A DNA stretch of 64,000 nucleotides from Sphingomonas tagetis (GCF_024211275.1 NZ_JAMLDX010000005.1:62001-126000); one strand, 5' to 3'. Counted from the first letter of the stretch, positions 45,369-54,810 are shown. The notes: generated by a model from the sequence alone, not told the origin. Translations and numbers: made by a program.

Positions 45369-46391
45369 TCAATCGTTCGAGCGCTTCTCCAGCGCATGCG
45401 CGGCCTCGGCCATCAGCTGCGCGATGATCTCGGCGACCGGCTCTTCCTTGCTGACCATGCCGACCGACTGACCCGCCATCAGCGAGCCATTGTCGACATC
45501 GCCGTCGATCACCGCGCGGCGCAGCGCGCCCGCCCAATAATGCTCGATCTGCAACTGCGCTTCCATCATCGCGACCTTGCCCTCGTCGAGCGCCTGCGCG
45601 ACTTCGCGCTGTTTCGCGGTGAACAGCTCGGACGAGGCGTTCTTGAGCGCGCGCACCGGAATCACCGGCAGCCGCGGGTCGATCTGCACGCTGGCGACGG
45701 CATCGCGGGCCGAAGCGCGGAAGAACGCCTTCTTGAAATTGGCATGCGCGATGCTCTCGGTCGCGCAGGCGAAGCGCGTGCCGAGTTGCACACCCGCCGC
45801 GCCCATGTCGAGATAACCGGCGATCGCCTCGCCGCGCCCGATCCCGCCCGCGACGAACACCGGCACTTGCGCCGCGACCTCGGGCAGGATCTCCTGCGCC
45901 AGCACGCTGGTCGACACCGGCCCGATATGCCCGCCGGCCTCCATCCCCTCGACCACCAGCGCATCGACGCCGGAACGGATCAATTTCTTGGCGAGGCTCA
46001 GCGCCGGCGCGAAGCAGATCAGCTTCGCGCCATTGCCCTTGATCGCGTCGAGCGAGCCGGCCGGCGGCAGCCCGCCCGCCAGCACGATATGCGTCACCTC
46101 ATGCTTCGCGCACACCTCGATCAGGTCGAAAAGCTGCGGGTGCATGGTGATCAGATTCACGCCGAACGGCTTGTCGGTCAGCGTCTTGGTGGCCGCGATT
46201 TCGGCGTCGAGCAGCTCCGGCGTCATCGCCCCGCACGCGATCAGCCCGAAGCCGCCGGCGTTGGAGATGGCTGAAACGAGGTTGCGCTCGCTCACCCACG
46301 ACATCGCGCCGCACAGGATCGCGGTCTCGCTGCCCAGAAACTCGACGCCGCGCGCCATGCGGCGTGCCAGCCGCTCTTCACCGATGCTCAT
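45369..46391 (-). CDS. Nitronate monooxygenase-family FMN protein
   Basis: A 340-residue NMO/2-nitropropane dioxygenase-like TIM barrel binding FMN. Signatures are GAMSWVSERNLVSAISNAGGFG at the N terminus (split by family-conserved Gly), GMEAGGHIGPVSTSVLAQEILP and VFVAGGIGRGEAIAGYLDMGAAGVQLGT. The class includes nitronate monooxygenases and enoyl-ACP reductase II (FabK); the sequence alone does not decide. ATG 46391 begins right at the domain. Divergent from the acetyltransferase gene, 48 bases apart. Confidence 0.88.
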   Translation of the reverse strand: MSIGEERLARRMARGVEFLGSETAILCGAMSWVSERNLVSAISNAGGFGLIACGAMTPELLDAEIAATKTLTDKPFGVNLITMHPQLFDLIEVCAKHEVTHIVLAGGLPPAGSLDAIKGNGAKLICFAPALSLAKKLIRSGVDALVVEGMEAGGHIGPVSTSVLAQEILPEVAAQVPVFVAGGIGRGEAIAGYLDMGAAGVQLGTRFACATESIAHANFKKAFFRASARDAVASVQIDPRLPVIPVRALKNASSELFTAKQREVAQALDEGKVAMMEAQLQIEHYWAGALRRAVIDGDVDNGSLMAGQSVGMVSKEEPVAEIIAQLMAEAAHALEKRSND

Positions 46392-46439
46392 GGGCACCGG
46401 GCCTAGCCGGGCCGGGCACTTTGAGGCAAGCAACAAGCG

Positions 46440-46892
46440 ATGCCGCATGCGATCCATCATCTCCGGCCCGGCGACGAAGCGCTGTTCGGTGCGATGAACG
46501 CGCTGTTCGCGACCGAGTTCGACGATCCCGAAAGCTATGCCGGCGCGTCGCCGGGCGCGGCTTATGTCGCGGACTTGCTCGCCAATCCCGGTTTCATCGC
46601 GCTGGTGGCGGGCGATGGCGGCGTGCTGACCGGCGCGCTCGCGGCGTATGTCCTGCCCAAGTTCGAGCAGGCGCGCAGCGAGGTCTATATCTACGATCTC
46701 GCCGTCGTCGAAGCGCACCGCCGGCAAGGGATCGCCACCGCGATGATCGAGGCGCTCAAGCCGATCGCGAAGTCACGCGGCGCCTGGGTCATCTACGTCC
46801 AGGCCGACCACACCGATCCGCCGGCCATCGCGCTCTACACCAAGCTTGGCGTGCGCGAGGATGTGCTGCACTTCGATGTCCCGGTGGATTGA
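46440..46892 (+). CDS. GNAT acetyltransferase of the AAC(3)-I aminoglycoside family
   Basis: A 150-residue GNAT enzyme. The central stretch [20 protein letters not shown], then [16 protein letters not shown] (acetyl-CoA loop RRQGIA) and [19 protein letters not shown], closely follow mobile AAC(3)-I enzymes as I remember them; the N-terminal [11 protein letters not shown] also fits. AAC(3)-I acetylates the 3-amino group of gentamicin-type drugs. Whether this chromosomal copy confers resistance or has another substrate is not shown. Flanks are core genes and there are no mobile-element traces, so it looks intrinsic. A small membrane-protein gene follows 9 bases later. Confidence 0.8.
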   Translation: MPHAIHHLRPGDEALFGAMNALFATEFDDPESYAGASPGAAYVADLLANPGFIALVAGDGGVLTGALAAYVLPKFEQARSEVYIYDLAVVEAHRRQGIATAMIEALKPIAKSRGAWVIYVQADHTDPPAIALYTKLGVREDVLHFDVPVD

Positions 46893-46901
46893 GAGGCGAG
46901 A

Positions 46902-47144
46902 ATGGACAAGGATCGCTACCAGCCCGGCGGCGGCCCCGGTCTAAAGTGGGGCTGTGCAGCCACCCTCATCGCCGGACTCCCGTCGGGCTGTGCGGCGTTG
47001 ACGATTAACGCTCTGGGTCACTGTGCACCAGATCGTTCATGTCTCTCGGATTCCGCGGTATTTGCGATCGCACTAGGCTTCACCGCGATCGTAGGATTGT
47101 GCGTCGGCATCATCGCGCGGGACTCCGCCAAGCGCGAACCCTGA
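46902..47144 (+). CDS. Small two-TM membrane protein
   Basis: An 80-residue protein with GAGAGGCGAG before ATG 46902, nine bases after the acetyltransferase stop. Two hydrophobic stretches (about 17-37 and 52-72) flank a loop with Cys residues (CAALTINALGHCAPDRSC). The spacing implies co-transcription with the AAC(3)-I-like gene. No family recognised. It converges on lysC. Confidence 0.6.
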   Translation: MDKDRYQPGGGPGLKWGCAATLIAGLPSGCAALTINALGHCAPDRSCLSDSAVFAIALGFTAIVGLCVGIIARDSAKREP

Positions 47145-47156
47145 TGCGCGATGCAA

Positions 47157-48416
47157 TCAGGCCGCGTCTTCCTCCGGCGCATCCAGCCCATAGGCCGTGT
47201 GCAGCACGCGCACCGCCAGTTCGGTCTCGTCCTCGTGGATCAGCACTGACACCTTGATTTCGCTCGTCGTGATCGCCTGGATGTTGATGCGGCGGTCGCC
47301 CAGCGTCTCGAACATCGTCGCCGCGACGCCGGCATGGCTGCGCATGCCGACACCGACCACCGAAATCTTGGCGACCTTGGTGTCGTGCAGCAGCTCGTCA
47401 TAGCCGATCGGGCCCTTGGCCTTGCCGAGGATGTCGATCGCGCGCGCCAGCTCGGCGCGGGGCACCGTGAAGGTCACGTCGGTCGATCCGGTCGCATGCG
47501 CGATATTCTGGATGATCATGTCGACGTTGATCCCGGCCTCGGCCAGCGGCGTGAAGATATGCCCCACGGCGCCCGGACGGTCGGGCACGTTGGTGAGCGT
47601 CACTTTCGATTCGTTCTTGTCGTGCGCGATGCCGGTGATCAGCTGGCGTTCCACGTCGTCAATCTCCTCTTCGCCGACGATCAGCGTGCCGCGATGGCCG
47701 TCATCGTCGCGATTGTCCTCGAAGCTCGAAAGCACGCGCACGCGCACGCCTTCCTTCATCGCCAGCCCGACCGAGCGCGTCTGGAGCACCTTCGCCCCGA
47801 CGCTCGCCAGCTCCAGCATTTCCTCATAGGTGACCTTGGACAGCTTGCGCGCCCTCGGCACGATGCGCGGGTCGGTGGTATAGACGCCGTCCACGTCGGT
47901 ATAGATGTCGCAGCGGTCGGCCTTCATCGCCGCCGCCACCGCTACCGCGCTGGTGTCCGATCCGCCGCGGCCGAGCGTGGTCACGCGATTCTCGTCGGTC
48001 AGCCCCTGAAAGCCGGGGATCACCGCGACATGCCCGTCGGCCAGGCTGGCGTTGAGCGCGTCGGTGTCGATCGTGCCGATGCGCGCGCTCGAATGCGCGC
48101 TGCTGGTGTGGATCGGCAGCTGCCAGCCGAGCCACGAGCGCGCCGGCACGCCGATCGCCTGCAATGCGATCGCCAGCAAGCCGCTGGTCACCTGCTCACC
48201 CGACGACACCACCACGTCATATTCGCGCAGGTCGTAAAGCGGCGAGGCTTCCTTGCAGAAGCCGACCAGCCGGTCGGTCTCGCCCGACATGGCGGAGACA
48301 ACGACCGCGACCTGGTTGCCCGCCTCGACCTCGGCCTTGACGCGGTTGGCGACGTTGCGAATCCGCTCGATGCCCGCCATCGACGTGCCACCGAACTTCA
48401 TCACGATGCGTGCCAT
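47157..48416 (-). CDS. lysC: Aspartate kinase LysC
   Basis: A 419-residue enzyme phosphorylating aspartate for lysine, threonine and methionine synthesis. The N-terminal KFGGTSMAGIERI, VVSAMSGETDRL, TTLGRGGSDTSAVAVA and DVDGVYTTDPRIV motifs are complete, and two C-terminal ACT domains (about 270-410) provide feedback control. ATG 48416 matches family starts. It is divergent from ubiG with a 50-base shared promoter region. Confidence 0.96.
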   Translation of the reverse strand: MARIVMKFGGTSMAGIERIRNVANRVKAEVEAGNQVAVVVSAMSGETDRLVGFCKEASPLYDLREYDVVVSSGEQVTSGLLAIALQAIGVPARSWLGWQLPIHTSSAHSSARIGTIDTDALNASLADGHVAVIPGFQGLTDENRVTTLGRGGSDTSAVAVAAAMKADRCDIYTDVDGVYTTDPRIVPRARKLSKVTYEEMLELASVGAKVLQTRSVGLAMKEGVRVRVLSSFEDNRDDDGHRGTLIVGEEEIDDVERQLITGIAHDKNESKVTLTNVPDRPGAVGHIFTPLAEAGINVDMIIQNIAHATGSTDVTFTVPRAELARAIDILGKAKGPIGYDELLHDTKVAKISVVGVGMRSHAGVAATMFETLGDRRINIQAITTSEIKVSVLIHEDETELAVRVLHTAYGLDAPEEDAA

Positions 48417-48466
48417 TGATTTTCTGCCCTCTTGGGTCGGTCCGGGCGCGCTGATAGGAGGGGGGG

Positions 48467-49204
48467 ATGGCGATGACAAGCAAAGCAACCATTGACCCGC
48501 GTGAAGCTGAGCATTTCGGGCGGCTCGCGGCGGACTGGTGGAACCCCAAGGGGTCCTCGGCGATGCTGCACAAGCTGAACCCGGTGCGGCTGCGCTATAT
48601 CCGTGAGGCGCTCGATCAGCACATGGATGCCGACCCTGAAGGTTTCACGCCGTTGAAGGGCAAGACCGCGCTCGATGTCGGCTGCGGCGCGGGATTGCTG
48701 TGCGAGCCGCTTGCCCGGCTCGGCGGGTCGGTCACCGGGGTCGATGCGGCGCCCGAGAATATCGGCGCGGCGCGTGCCCATGCAGCCGCCTCGGGTCTCG
48801 TCATCGACTATGTCGCGGGCGAGGCGGAGACGGCGGTCGCGGGGCGGACCTTCGATCTCGTTACCTCGATGGAAGTGATCGAGCATGTCACCGATGCCGC
48901 GGCGTTCATCGCGACGCTCGCCGCCGCGCTCAGCCCCGGCGGTCTGATGATCCTCTCCACCCCCAACCGCACGCCGCTCTCGCGCCTCGCGATGATCACG
49001 GTCGGCGAAGGGTTCGGCATGATCCCTCGCGGCACGCACGATCATGACAAGTTCCTGACCCCCGACGAGCTCACCGATCTGCTGACCGCTGCGGGGCTCG
49101 AGGTGTTCGATCTGCGCGGACTCAGCTTCTCGCCGATGGCCGGCTTCCACCTCTCCGACGACACCAGCCTCAACTATCTGCTGAGCGCGCGCCGATCGGC
49201 ATAA
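48467..49204 (+). CDS. ubiG: Ubiquinone O-methyltransferase UbiG
   Basis: A 245-residue SAM methyltransferase performing both O-methylations of ubiquinone synthesis. SAM-binding motif LDVGCGAGLLCEPLARLG; EVIEHV; and the N-terminal EAEHFGRLAADWWNPKGSSAMLH with the C-terminal GTHDHDKFLTPDEL are characteristic. GGGGGG before ATG 48467. Its 3' end is overlapped by a short antisense reading frame (49174-49299). Confidence 0.95.
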   Translation: MAMTSKATIDPREAEHFGRLAADWWNPKGSSAMLHKLNPVRLRYIREALDQHMDADPEGFTPLKGKTALDVGCGAGLLCEPLARLGGSVTGVDAAPENIGAARAHAAASGLVIDYVAGEAETAVAGRTFDLVTSMEVIEHVTDAAAFIATLAAALSPGGLMILSTPNRTPLSRLAMITVGEGFGMIPRGTHDHDKFLTPDELTDLLTAAGLEVFDLRGLSFSPMAGFHLSDDTSLNYLLSARRSA

Positions 49205-49299
49205 TGGTCAGGCAAGCGCGGCGAGCGGTGGATGCGGGCAAAGATGATCGCGGCCCGATCCTCGTCGCGGATCGGCGCGGGTGGCGGCTCGTCCGCCAT
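49174..49299 (-). CDS. Possible 41-residue coupled small protein
   Basis: ATG 49299 overlaps the TGA of the upstream membrane-protein gene (TGATG), and the frame encodes 41 charged residues (begins MADEPPPAPIRDEDRAAII, ends YADRRALSR). No membrane segment or motif. It overlaps the 3' end of ubiG on the other strand by 31 bases. The coupling suggests it may be real; conservation is unknown. Confidence 0.35.
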   Translation of the reverse strand: MADEPPPAPIRDEDRAAIIFARIHRSPRLPDHYADRRALSR

Positions 49300-49859
49300 C
49301 ACGCGGTTCTCGACACGCGGAACAGCGTGCCCGCCACCGCCCACAGCCCGGTGTAAAAGCTGGTCAGCACGATCACGTCGCGCGGCCAGCCGCGCCCGTC
49401 GGTGCCGAGGTCGAGCGCCAAAGCGATTCCGCCGATCAGCAGTTGCGCCGCCGCCGCGCCGAACAGCGCGTTGCTCATGCCCTGCGCCTTGAACTTCGCC
49501 ACGCACGCGCCGCCGACGATGATCGCGATCACCCCGGCAAACATCAGGTTCGAATCGTTATTCTCGCTACCGATGATGCCCACCGCCATGTTCATCCAGA
49601 TCAGCAGGAACATGCCCAGCGTCGTCAGCACCGACGCCGCGCGATACGCAATGCTCGGCGCGCGGCTGGCGAGGAAATCATAGGCGCCGAGGATCATCGC
49701 GAACAACGCGCCCATGATCACGAAATCGCCCGGCGACCAGTCGAACCCGCTGTCGGGAAAGCGCATCGCCACCACCGGCACGCACAGCAGCAGCGCCGCG
49801 GCGCTCCACCGTGCAACCCGCCACCAGTTGCGCCTTGGTGCCTGTACCGTCGCCGTCAT
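49299..49859 (-). CDS. Multi-pass membrane protein of unknown function
   Basis: A 186-residue protein with five or six membrane segments after a basic N terminus (NWWRVARWSAAALLLCVPVVA). ATG 49859 is preceded by AGGAGG at ideal spacing, so the upstream ATG at 49874 is unlikely. Segments such as FVIMGALFAMILGAYDFL and FLLIWMNMAVGIIGSENND are reminiscent of small sphingomonad inner-membrane proteins. No family name can be given. Confidence 0.7.
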   Translation of the reverse strand: MTATVQAPRRNWWRVARWSAAALLLCVPVVAMRFPDSGFDWSPGDFVIMGALFAMILGAYDFLASRAPSIAYRAASVLTTLGMFLLIWMNMAVGIIGSENNDSNLMFAGVIAIIVGGACVAKFKAQGMSNALFGAAAAQLLIGGIALALDLGTDGRGWPRDVIVLTSFYTGLWAVAGTLFRVSRTA

Positions 49860-50078
49860 CTCGTGCCTCCTCATTCGGTTGAGGCATCGGCTTGGCGCAA
49901 CGGGTCAATGAGCGTCATGAGCAAAGCCTGATCATTGGCTGAGCAATGGACGGGCGCGAGCGCTGGCCATTTTCCTACACCCCCGCCGATGTGATAGCTG
50001 GTCCGTCCGATGCTCGACCCGGACGCCTTCATCCGCACCGCCTCACGCCGGTCGCCGCGCCTCGCGCCTGCACGCGAT

Positions 50079-50169
50079 GATGGCGGGACCTTTGTGACTT
50101 TCCGCGATTCCGTCGCTTCGCCGCCGCCCCCTGCTGCTCGCGATGGATGTCGGGACCTTTGTGACTTTT
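50079..50169. repeat. Direct repeat pair upstream of the csaA-like 3' end
   Basis: Two near-identical 23-base units (50079-50101 and 50146-50168), both containing CGGGACCTTTGTGACTTT, 67 bases apart. The second reaches the stop codon of the csaA-like gene. They lie in the 300-base gap between the membrane-protein gene and that gene; nothing else was seen in the gap. Confidence 0.65.
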
Positions 50170-50540
50170 CAGAACAGTCGCCCGCCGTTCGGCACCGCGA
50201 CACTCGGCGAAATCAGCACGACCTTGCCGTCCGCATCGGGAAAGCCGAGCGTCAGCACCTCCGACATCATCGGCCCGATCTGGCGCGGCGGAAAGTTGAC
50301 GACCGCCGCGACCTGCCGCCCGGGCAGATCCTCAAGCGCATAATGTTCGGTGATCTGCGCCGAGGATCGCTTGATCCCGATCGCCGGGCCGAAGTCGATC
50401 GTCAATTTATAGGCGGGCTTGCGCGCCTGCGGAAACGACTCGGCGGCGACGATCGTGCCGACGCGGATATCGACCGTCAGGAACTGATCGAACGAAATCT
50501 CCGCCGCCGGCTCGGCGTCCACATCATGGCTCACATGCAT
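50169..50540 (-). CDS. csaA: tRNA-binding protein CsaA-like
   Basis: A 123-residue OB-fold protein of the CsaA/EMAP-II (tRNA_bind) family. Features are [42 protein letters not shown] and [23 protein letters not shown]. CsaA has chaperone-like and tRNA-binding activity in Bacillus. Full length; a short acidic N terminus is extra. Three bases after the GFA-family gene stop, so co-transcribed. Confidence 0.9.
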   Translation of the reverse strand: MHVSHDVDAEPAAEISFDQFLTVDIRVGTIVAAESFPQARKPAYKLTIDFGPAIGIKRSSAQITEHYALEDLPGRQVAAVVNFPPRQIGPMMSEVLTLGFPDADGKVVLISPSVAVPNGGRLF

Positions 50541-50543
50541 GGG

Positions 50544-50894
50544 TCAGAGGCTCGCGCCGTCGAACTTGTGGATCGCCAGCGCGTCGAGATCGATGTCGTC
50601 GGCGCAGCGCAGATTGATCGCTGCCATCTTCTTGCCGTCTGGCCCGGTGCCCTTGCCATAGGGCGCGCAGCCGCAGGTCTTGCAGAAGGTGTGCTCGATA
50701 TTGTGCTTGTTGAACTGATAGACGGTGACCGCATCGGCATCGCAGCTCAATTCCAGCGCCTCGAGCGGCGCGAAGTGCAGCAGATAGCCCTTGCGGCGGC
50801 AGATCGAGCAGTTGCACGTCATCGCCGTGTCAGGCGCATCGCCCTTGAGCGTGTAGCTGACCGCGCCGCAATGGCAGCTTCCGGTGACGGGCAT
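50544..50894 (-). CDS. GFA-family zinc protein
   Basis: A 116-residue glutathione-dependent formaldehyde-activating-like protein. Zinc ligands are CHCG (residues 7-10), CNCSICRR (27-34) and CKTCG (71-75), the standard set. Most family members are not formaldehyde enzymes and have unknown roles. ATG 50894 starts at the domain. Precedes the csaA-like gene by three bases and is divergent from ung. Confidence 0.88.
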   Translation of the reverse strand: MPVTGSCHCGAVSYTLKGDAPDTAMTCNCSICRRKGYLLHFAPLEALELSCDADAVTVYQFNKHNIEHTFCKTCGCAPYGKGTGPDGKKMAAINLRCADDIDLDALAIHKFDGASL

Positions 50895-50954
50895 CGCGAT
50901 TCTCCCTTGATTGATCGCCTGTGGTTCGCACAGACGGCCTCCAAGGGGAATGGG

Positions 50955-51632
50955 ATGACCGTGAAGCTGCATGCACGCTGGCTCGAACCGCTGCAAAAGG
51001 AATTCGACAGCCCGTACATGGCCGATCTGCGCGCCTTCCTCGTCGCCGAAAAGGCGGCGGGCAAGCGGATCTTCCCCAAGGGCGCCGACTGGTTCCGCGC
51101 GCTCGACCTGACCCCGCCCGAAGCTGTGCGCGTCGTGATCCTGGGGCAGGACCCCTATCATGGCGAGGGGCAGGCGCATGGCCTGTGCTTCTCGGTCCAG
51201 CCCGGCGTCCGCGTGCCGCCGAGCCTGGTCAACATCTACAAGGAATTGCAGACCGATCTCGGCATCGCGCCCGCGCGCCACGGCTTTCTCGAACATTGGG
51301 CAAAGCAGGGCGTGCTGCTGCTCAACAATTGCCTGACGGTCGAGATGGGGCTGGCGGCGTCGCACAAGGGGCGCGGGTGGGAGAAGTTCACCGATGCGGT
51401 GGTGGCGCACGTCAATGCCAGCGACAAGCCGACCGTGTTCATGCTGTGGGGCAGCCATGCGCAGAAAAAGGCGGCGGCCGTCGCGTCACGCCATCTCGTG
51501 CTCAAATCGGTCCACCCCTCGCCCCTCTCGGCGCATGGCGGCTTTTTCGGCTGCCGTCATTTCTCGAAGGCGAATCAATTTCTGGAAGCGCAGGGAAGGG
51601 GAAAAATCGATTGGGCGCTGCCCCCGCTTTAG
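50955..51632 (+). CDS. ung: Uracil-DNA glycosylase Ung (family 1)
   Basis: A 225-residue base-excision repair enzyme. Catalytic Asp66 lies in [14 protein letters not shown], and His187 in the [14 protein letters not shown] minor-groove loop; [11 protein letters not shown] is the uracil-pocket motif. Complete. Together with UdgX elsewhere in the window, the cell has two unrelated uracil-recognising proteins. The last codons form one arm of a terminator-like hairpin with the downstream spacer. Confidence 0.97.
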   Translation: MTVKLHARWLEPLQKEFDSPYMADLRAFLVAEKAAGKRIFPKGADWFRALDLTPPEAVRVVILGQDPYHGEGQAHGLCFSVQPGVRVPPSLVNIYKELQTDLGIAPARHGFLEHWAKQGVLLLNNCLTVEMGLAASHKGRGWEKFTDAVVAHVNASDKPTVFMLWGSHAQKKAAAVASRHLVLKSVHPSPLSAHGGFFGCRHFSKANQFLEAQGRGKIDWALPPL

Positions 51633-51656
51633 GGTTGGGAGCAGGGGGCAGCGCCC
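51613..51656. terminator. Hairpin between convergent ung and TonB receptor genes
   Basis: GGGCGCTGCCCCC (51613-51625, within the last ung codons) pairs perfectly with 51644-51656 over an 18-base loop. No T-tract is obvious. It probably acts as a bidirectional transcription stop between the convergent genes. Confidence 0.5.
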
Positions 51657-51666
51657 GGGGGCAACC

Positions 51667-53820
51667 TCAGAAGCTGATCCGCGCCGCCACGCGGATGTCG
51701 CGGCCGGTCAGCGGCACGAAATCCTTGGTGAACGAAGCGTGCCGCCGCGCCTCGACATCGAAAAGGTTGTTCGCGGAGAGAATGAGGGCGGTCTCGCGCT
51801 TCTCACCGAACGGGTGCCAGGTGAGCGAGGCGTTGACGAGCGTGAAGGCGGGCGTTTCGGTCTCGAACGCGGCGACCTGGGACTGGCGCGTGACATGCTC
51901 GACCTCGACCCGGCCGCCGAAATCGCCCTGGCTGGCGTCGAGCCCGGCGAGGATGCGGAAGGGCGGGATGCGCGGCACCGCGCTGCCATCCCCCAATGTG
52001 GCGCGGACATAGTCGGCGACGATGTTGCCGCCTAGCGTGAAGCCGCCCTTGTGCAGCAGCGTCGCGGACACTTCGCCCTCGACGCCGATATAGCGGGCGT
52101 CGGCCTGCCGGTACTGGAACACCGGCAGCCCGTCGATTTCGAGGCCGGTCTCGGTCTCGTAGATATAGTCGGTGAACCAGTTGGCGTAGCCCGCAACCTG
52201 GAACTTGACCGAGCCGATCGCGCCGCGGGCATAGACTTCGCCGCCCCAGCTCTTCTCGGTGCGGAAGGCGGGGTCGCCGACTTCATAGGCCGAGGTGGCG
52301 ACGTGCGGCCCGTTGGAGAACAGCTCCTCCGCCGACGGCGCGCGAACCGCGCGCGAGGCGTTGACGCCGATCTTCACCCGCGGCCCGACCTCGTAAGACA
52401 GCCCGACCGCGCCCGAGAACGCGTCGAAATTGCGGTCGACCCGGCCGACCGGCGAATCCTCGTCGAGGCCGAACTTGACCGAGTTGGACGAGACATTGGT
52501 GCGCTCGTACCGCAGCGCGCCTTCGAGGCCGAGGCTGCCGAGCTTGACCTCCTGCAGCGTGAAGATGCCATACTGGTCGGTGACGTTGGGCGGCACGAAC
52601 GCCTCGGCGCCGACCGCCGAGAATTCGCGAGTGAAGCCCTGAAAGCCGGTGACGCCGCGCCAGCCGTTGCGGTCGGCCTGGACCAGCTCGAGCCGGCCCT
52701 CGATCCCCTGCGAGAAGAAGACGGTGCCAACCTCGTCGCCTTCGAACTCGGTGTGCTGATAGTCGGAGAAGCCGGCGCGCATGCGAATTTTGTCGAGGAA
52801 GCCGCCCTCGACATTCACCTCGCCGCGCAGGTCCGCGCGCCACTGCTTGAGGCCGATCGTGACCGGGCCTTCGCCATGCTCGTGGCCGCCTTCTTCCGCC
52901 TCGGCATGGGCGGCGGGCGGACGCGTCGGGATGCCGTAGTTGGTGTCGTAATAGCCGACCGAAAAACCGAGGCTGCCGCCCTCGTTGATCAGCGCGACGC
53001 CGGCGCCTGCGGTGTAGGTGCGCGTGCCGCTATTGGGCAGGCGACCGCGCAGATTGGCGAGCTCGACCGCTTCGGCCGCCTCGTCGGCATGGCCTTCCTC
53101 CAGTTCGTGCCCGGCACGGTGAAGCTGCTCGGCGCGAAGGTTCGGGCTGAGCACGAAACCGCCGACGCGGACATCGTCGGTCTTGCGGTAGGTGCCGTCG
53201 ACATGCAGCACGATCTGCGAACTCAGCGCGACATCGACCGCCGCGCCGCCGCTGCGCTCGTCCGCCGCCGAGCCATAGGTGCCGACTGCGTCTACGTGAA
53301 AGCCGTTCTCCGGCACCGCGCGCGGGATGCGGCGGTCGAGCACGTTGACCGCGCCGCCGATCGCCTGGCTGCCGAACAGCAGCACGGCGGGACCGCGCAG
53401 CACCTCGATCCGCTCGGCAGTAAGCGGATCTATCGACACGGCATGGTCGGTCGAGGTGTTGGAGACGTCGAGCGTGCCGAGCCCGTCGGAGAGCACGCGG
53501 ACCCGCTCGCCCTGGAAGCCGCGCAGCACGGGCCGCGACGCGCCCGCCGCGAACGAGGTCGCCGAAACGCCGGGGACGCGCGTCAGCGAATCACCGATCT
53601 GCCCGCGAATGTCGCGCACCAGCTCGTCGCCGGTCACCACCGAACTGCCGGCAAGCAGGTCGAGATCGGCGACATAGGGCGCGGTCACGACGATGCCCTC
53701 GTCATCCTGCGCATGGACGACGCTCGTGCTGCCGCGGTCGCGATCCTCATGCTCGGCAGTTTGGGCGAGCGCAGGCAGGGCGAACATGGTCGAGGCAAGC
53801 AGAAGGGCGGCACGCGTCAT
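51667..53820 (-). CDS. TonB-dependent receptor, ZnuD-like
   Basis: A 717-residue outer-membrane transporter. Signal peptide TRAALLLASTMFALPALAQ; plug domain about 45-150 (RVPGVSATSFAAGASRPVLRG split by the conserved LRGFQG motif); 22-strand barrel to the C-terminal RDIRVAARISF ending in Phe. Two His/Glu-rich loops (HRAGHELEEGHADEA and HAEAEEGGHEHGEG) resemble ZnuD-type zinc receptors. Upstream at about 53865-53881 a partial Zur-like half site (AATGTTA) is visible. Zinc import is inferred, not proven. Confidence 0.88.
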   Translation of the reverse strand: MTRAALLLASTMFALPALAQTAEHEDRDRGSTSVVHAQDDEGIVVTAPYVADLDLLAGSSVVTGDELVRDIRGQIGDSLTRVPGVSATSFAAGASRPVLRGFQGERVRVLSDGLGTLDVSNTSTDHAVSIDPLTAERIEVLRGPAVLLFGSQAIGGAVNVLDRRIPRAVPENGFHVDAVGTYGSAADERSGGAAVDVALSSQIVLHVDGTYRKTDDVRVGGFVLSPNLRAEQLHRAGHELEEGHADEAAEAVELANLRGRLPNSGTRTYTAGAGVALINEGGSLGFSVGYYDTNYGIPTRPPAAHAEAEEGGHEHGEGPVTIGLKQWRADLRGEVNVEGGFLDKIRMRAGFSDYQHTEFEGDEVGTVFFSQGIEGRLELVQADRNGWRGVTGFQGFTREFSAVGAEAFVPPNVTDQYGIFTLQEVKLGSLGLEGALRYERTNVSSNSVKFGLDEDSPVGRVDRNFDAFSGAVGLSYEVGPRVKIGVNASRAVRAPSAEELFSNGPHVATSAYEVGDPAFRTEKSWGGEVYARGAIGSVKFQVAGYANWFTDYIYETETGLEIDGLPVFQYRQADARYIGVEGEVSATLLHKGGFTLGGNIVADYVRATLGDGSAVPRIPPFRILAGLDASQGDFGGRVEVEHVTRQSQVAAFETETPAFTLVNASLTWHPFGEKRETALILSANNLFDVEARRHASFTKDFVPLTGRDIRVAARISF

Positions 53821-53934
53821 CGGTCACACGATCCTTTGGGATGGGAACGCCGCGTCCTTAACTGCAATGTTACATCATCACAAGCGCCAGCGCAGAAAAA
53901 CGGCATGGTCCAAGGATCGGGCACGATGAACGGA

Positions 53935-54810
53935 TCAGAGCGCGGCTTCGTCCAGCGCGATTCCGGCATTGCGGTGCGCGGCGACCAGCGTGTTGCGCAG
54001 CAGGCAGGCGATGGTCATCGGCCCGACGCCGCCCGGCACGGGGGTGATCGCGCCAGCGACCGAGGCGGCGCTGTCGAACTCGACATCGCCGGTCAGCGCG
54101 CCATCGACCCGGTTGATTCCGACATCGATCACGGTCGCGCCGGGCTTGAGCCACTCGCCCTTGACGAAGCCGGCGCGGCCGACGGCGGCGACCACGATAT
54201 CGGCGCGCGAGACGTGGCCGGGCAGATCCCTGGTCCGCGAATGCGCCAGCGTCACGGTGCAGCTCGCCGCGGTCAGCAACGCCGCCATCGGCTTGCCGAC
54301 GATGTTCGAGCGGCCGATCACCACCGCCTCCTTGCCGCTCAGATCGCCGAGCTGGTCCTTGAGCAGCATCAGGCAGCCGAGCGGGGTGCACGGCACGAAG
54401 CCGGGCATGCCGGTGGCGAGCCGCCCGGCATTGACCGGATGGAAGCCATCGACGTCCTTGTCCGGACTGATCCGCAGCAGCACCGCCTGCTCGTCGAGAT
54501 GCTTGGGCAGCGGCAGTTGAACGAGGATGCCGTCCACTTTCCCATCGGCATTGAGCCGGTCGACCAGCGCGATCAGCGTCGCCTGATCGGTGTCGGCGGG
54601 CAGTTTGTGTTCGAAGCTCGCCATGTTGGCGGCGAGCGTCGCCTTGCCCTTGCTGCGGACATAGACCGCCGAGGCAGGGTCCTCGCCGACCAGCACGACC
54701 GCGAGGCCTGCCTTGCGCCCCGCTGCCGCCTCGAACGCAGCCGCCACGTCGCCCACGCGCGCGCGCAAGCCTGCCGCGAAAGCCTTGCCGTCGATGATCT
54801 CAGCCGTCAT
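53935..54810 (-). CDS. folD: Bifunctional methylenetetrahydrofolate dehydrogenase/cyclohydrolase FolD
   Basis: A 291-residue one-carbon enzyme. [14 protein letters not shown] contains the catalytic Lys, [16 protein letters not shown] and [13 protein letters not shown] are substrate motifs, and [17 protein letters not shown] with [16 protein letters not shown] are NADP-binding signatures. ATG 54810 is used; a start four codons earlier is possible. It follows yggT by 39 bases and ends before the TonB receptor gene, in the same direction. Confidence 0.95.
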   Translation of the reverse strand: MTAEIIDGKAFAAGLRARVGDVAAAFEAAAGRKAGLAVVLVGEDPASAVYVRSKGKATLAANMASFEHKLPADTDQATLIALVDRLNADGKVDGILVQLPLPKHLDEQAVLLRISPDKDVDGFHPVNAGRLATGMPGFVPCTPLGCLMLLKDQLGDLSGKEAVVIGRSNIVGKPMAALLTAASCTVTLAHSRTRDLPGHVSRADIVVAAVGRAGFVKGEWLKPGATVIDVGINRVDGALTGDVEFDSAASVAGAITPVPGGVGPMTIACLLRNTLVAAHRNAGIALDEAAL

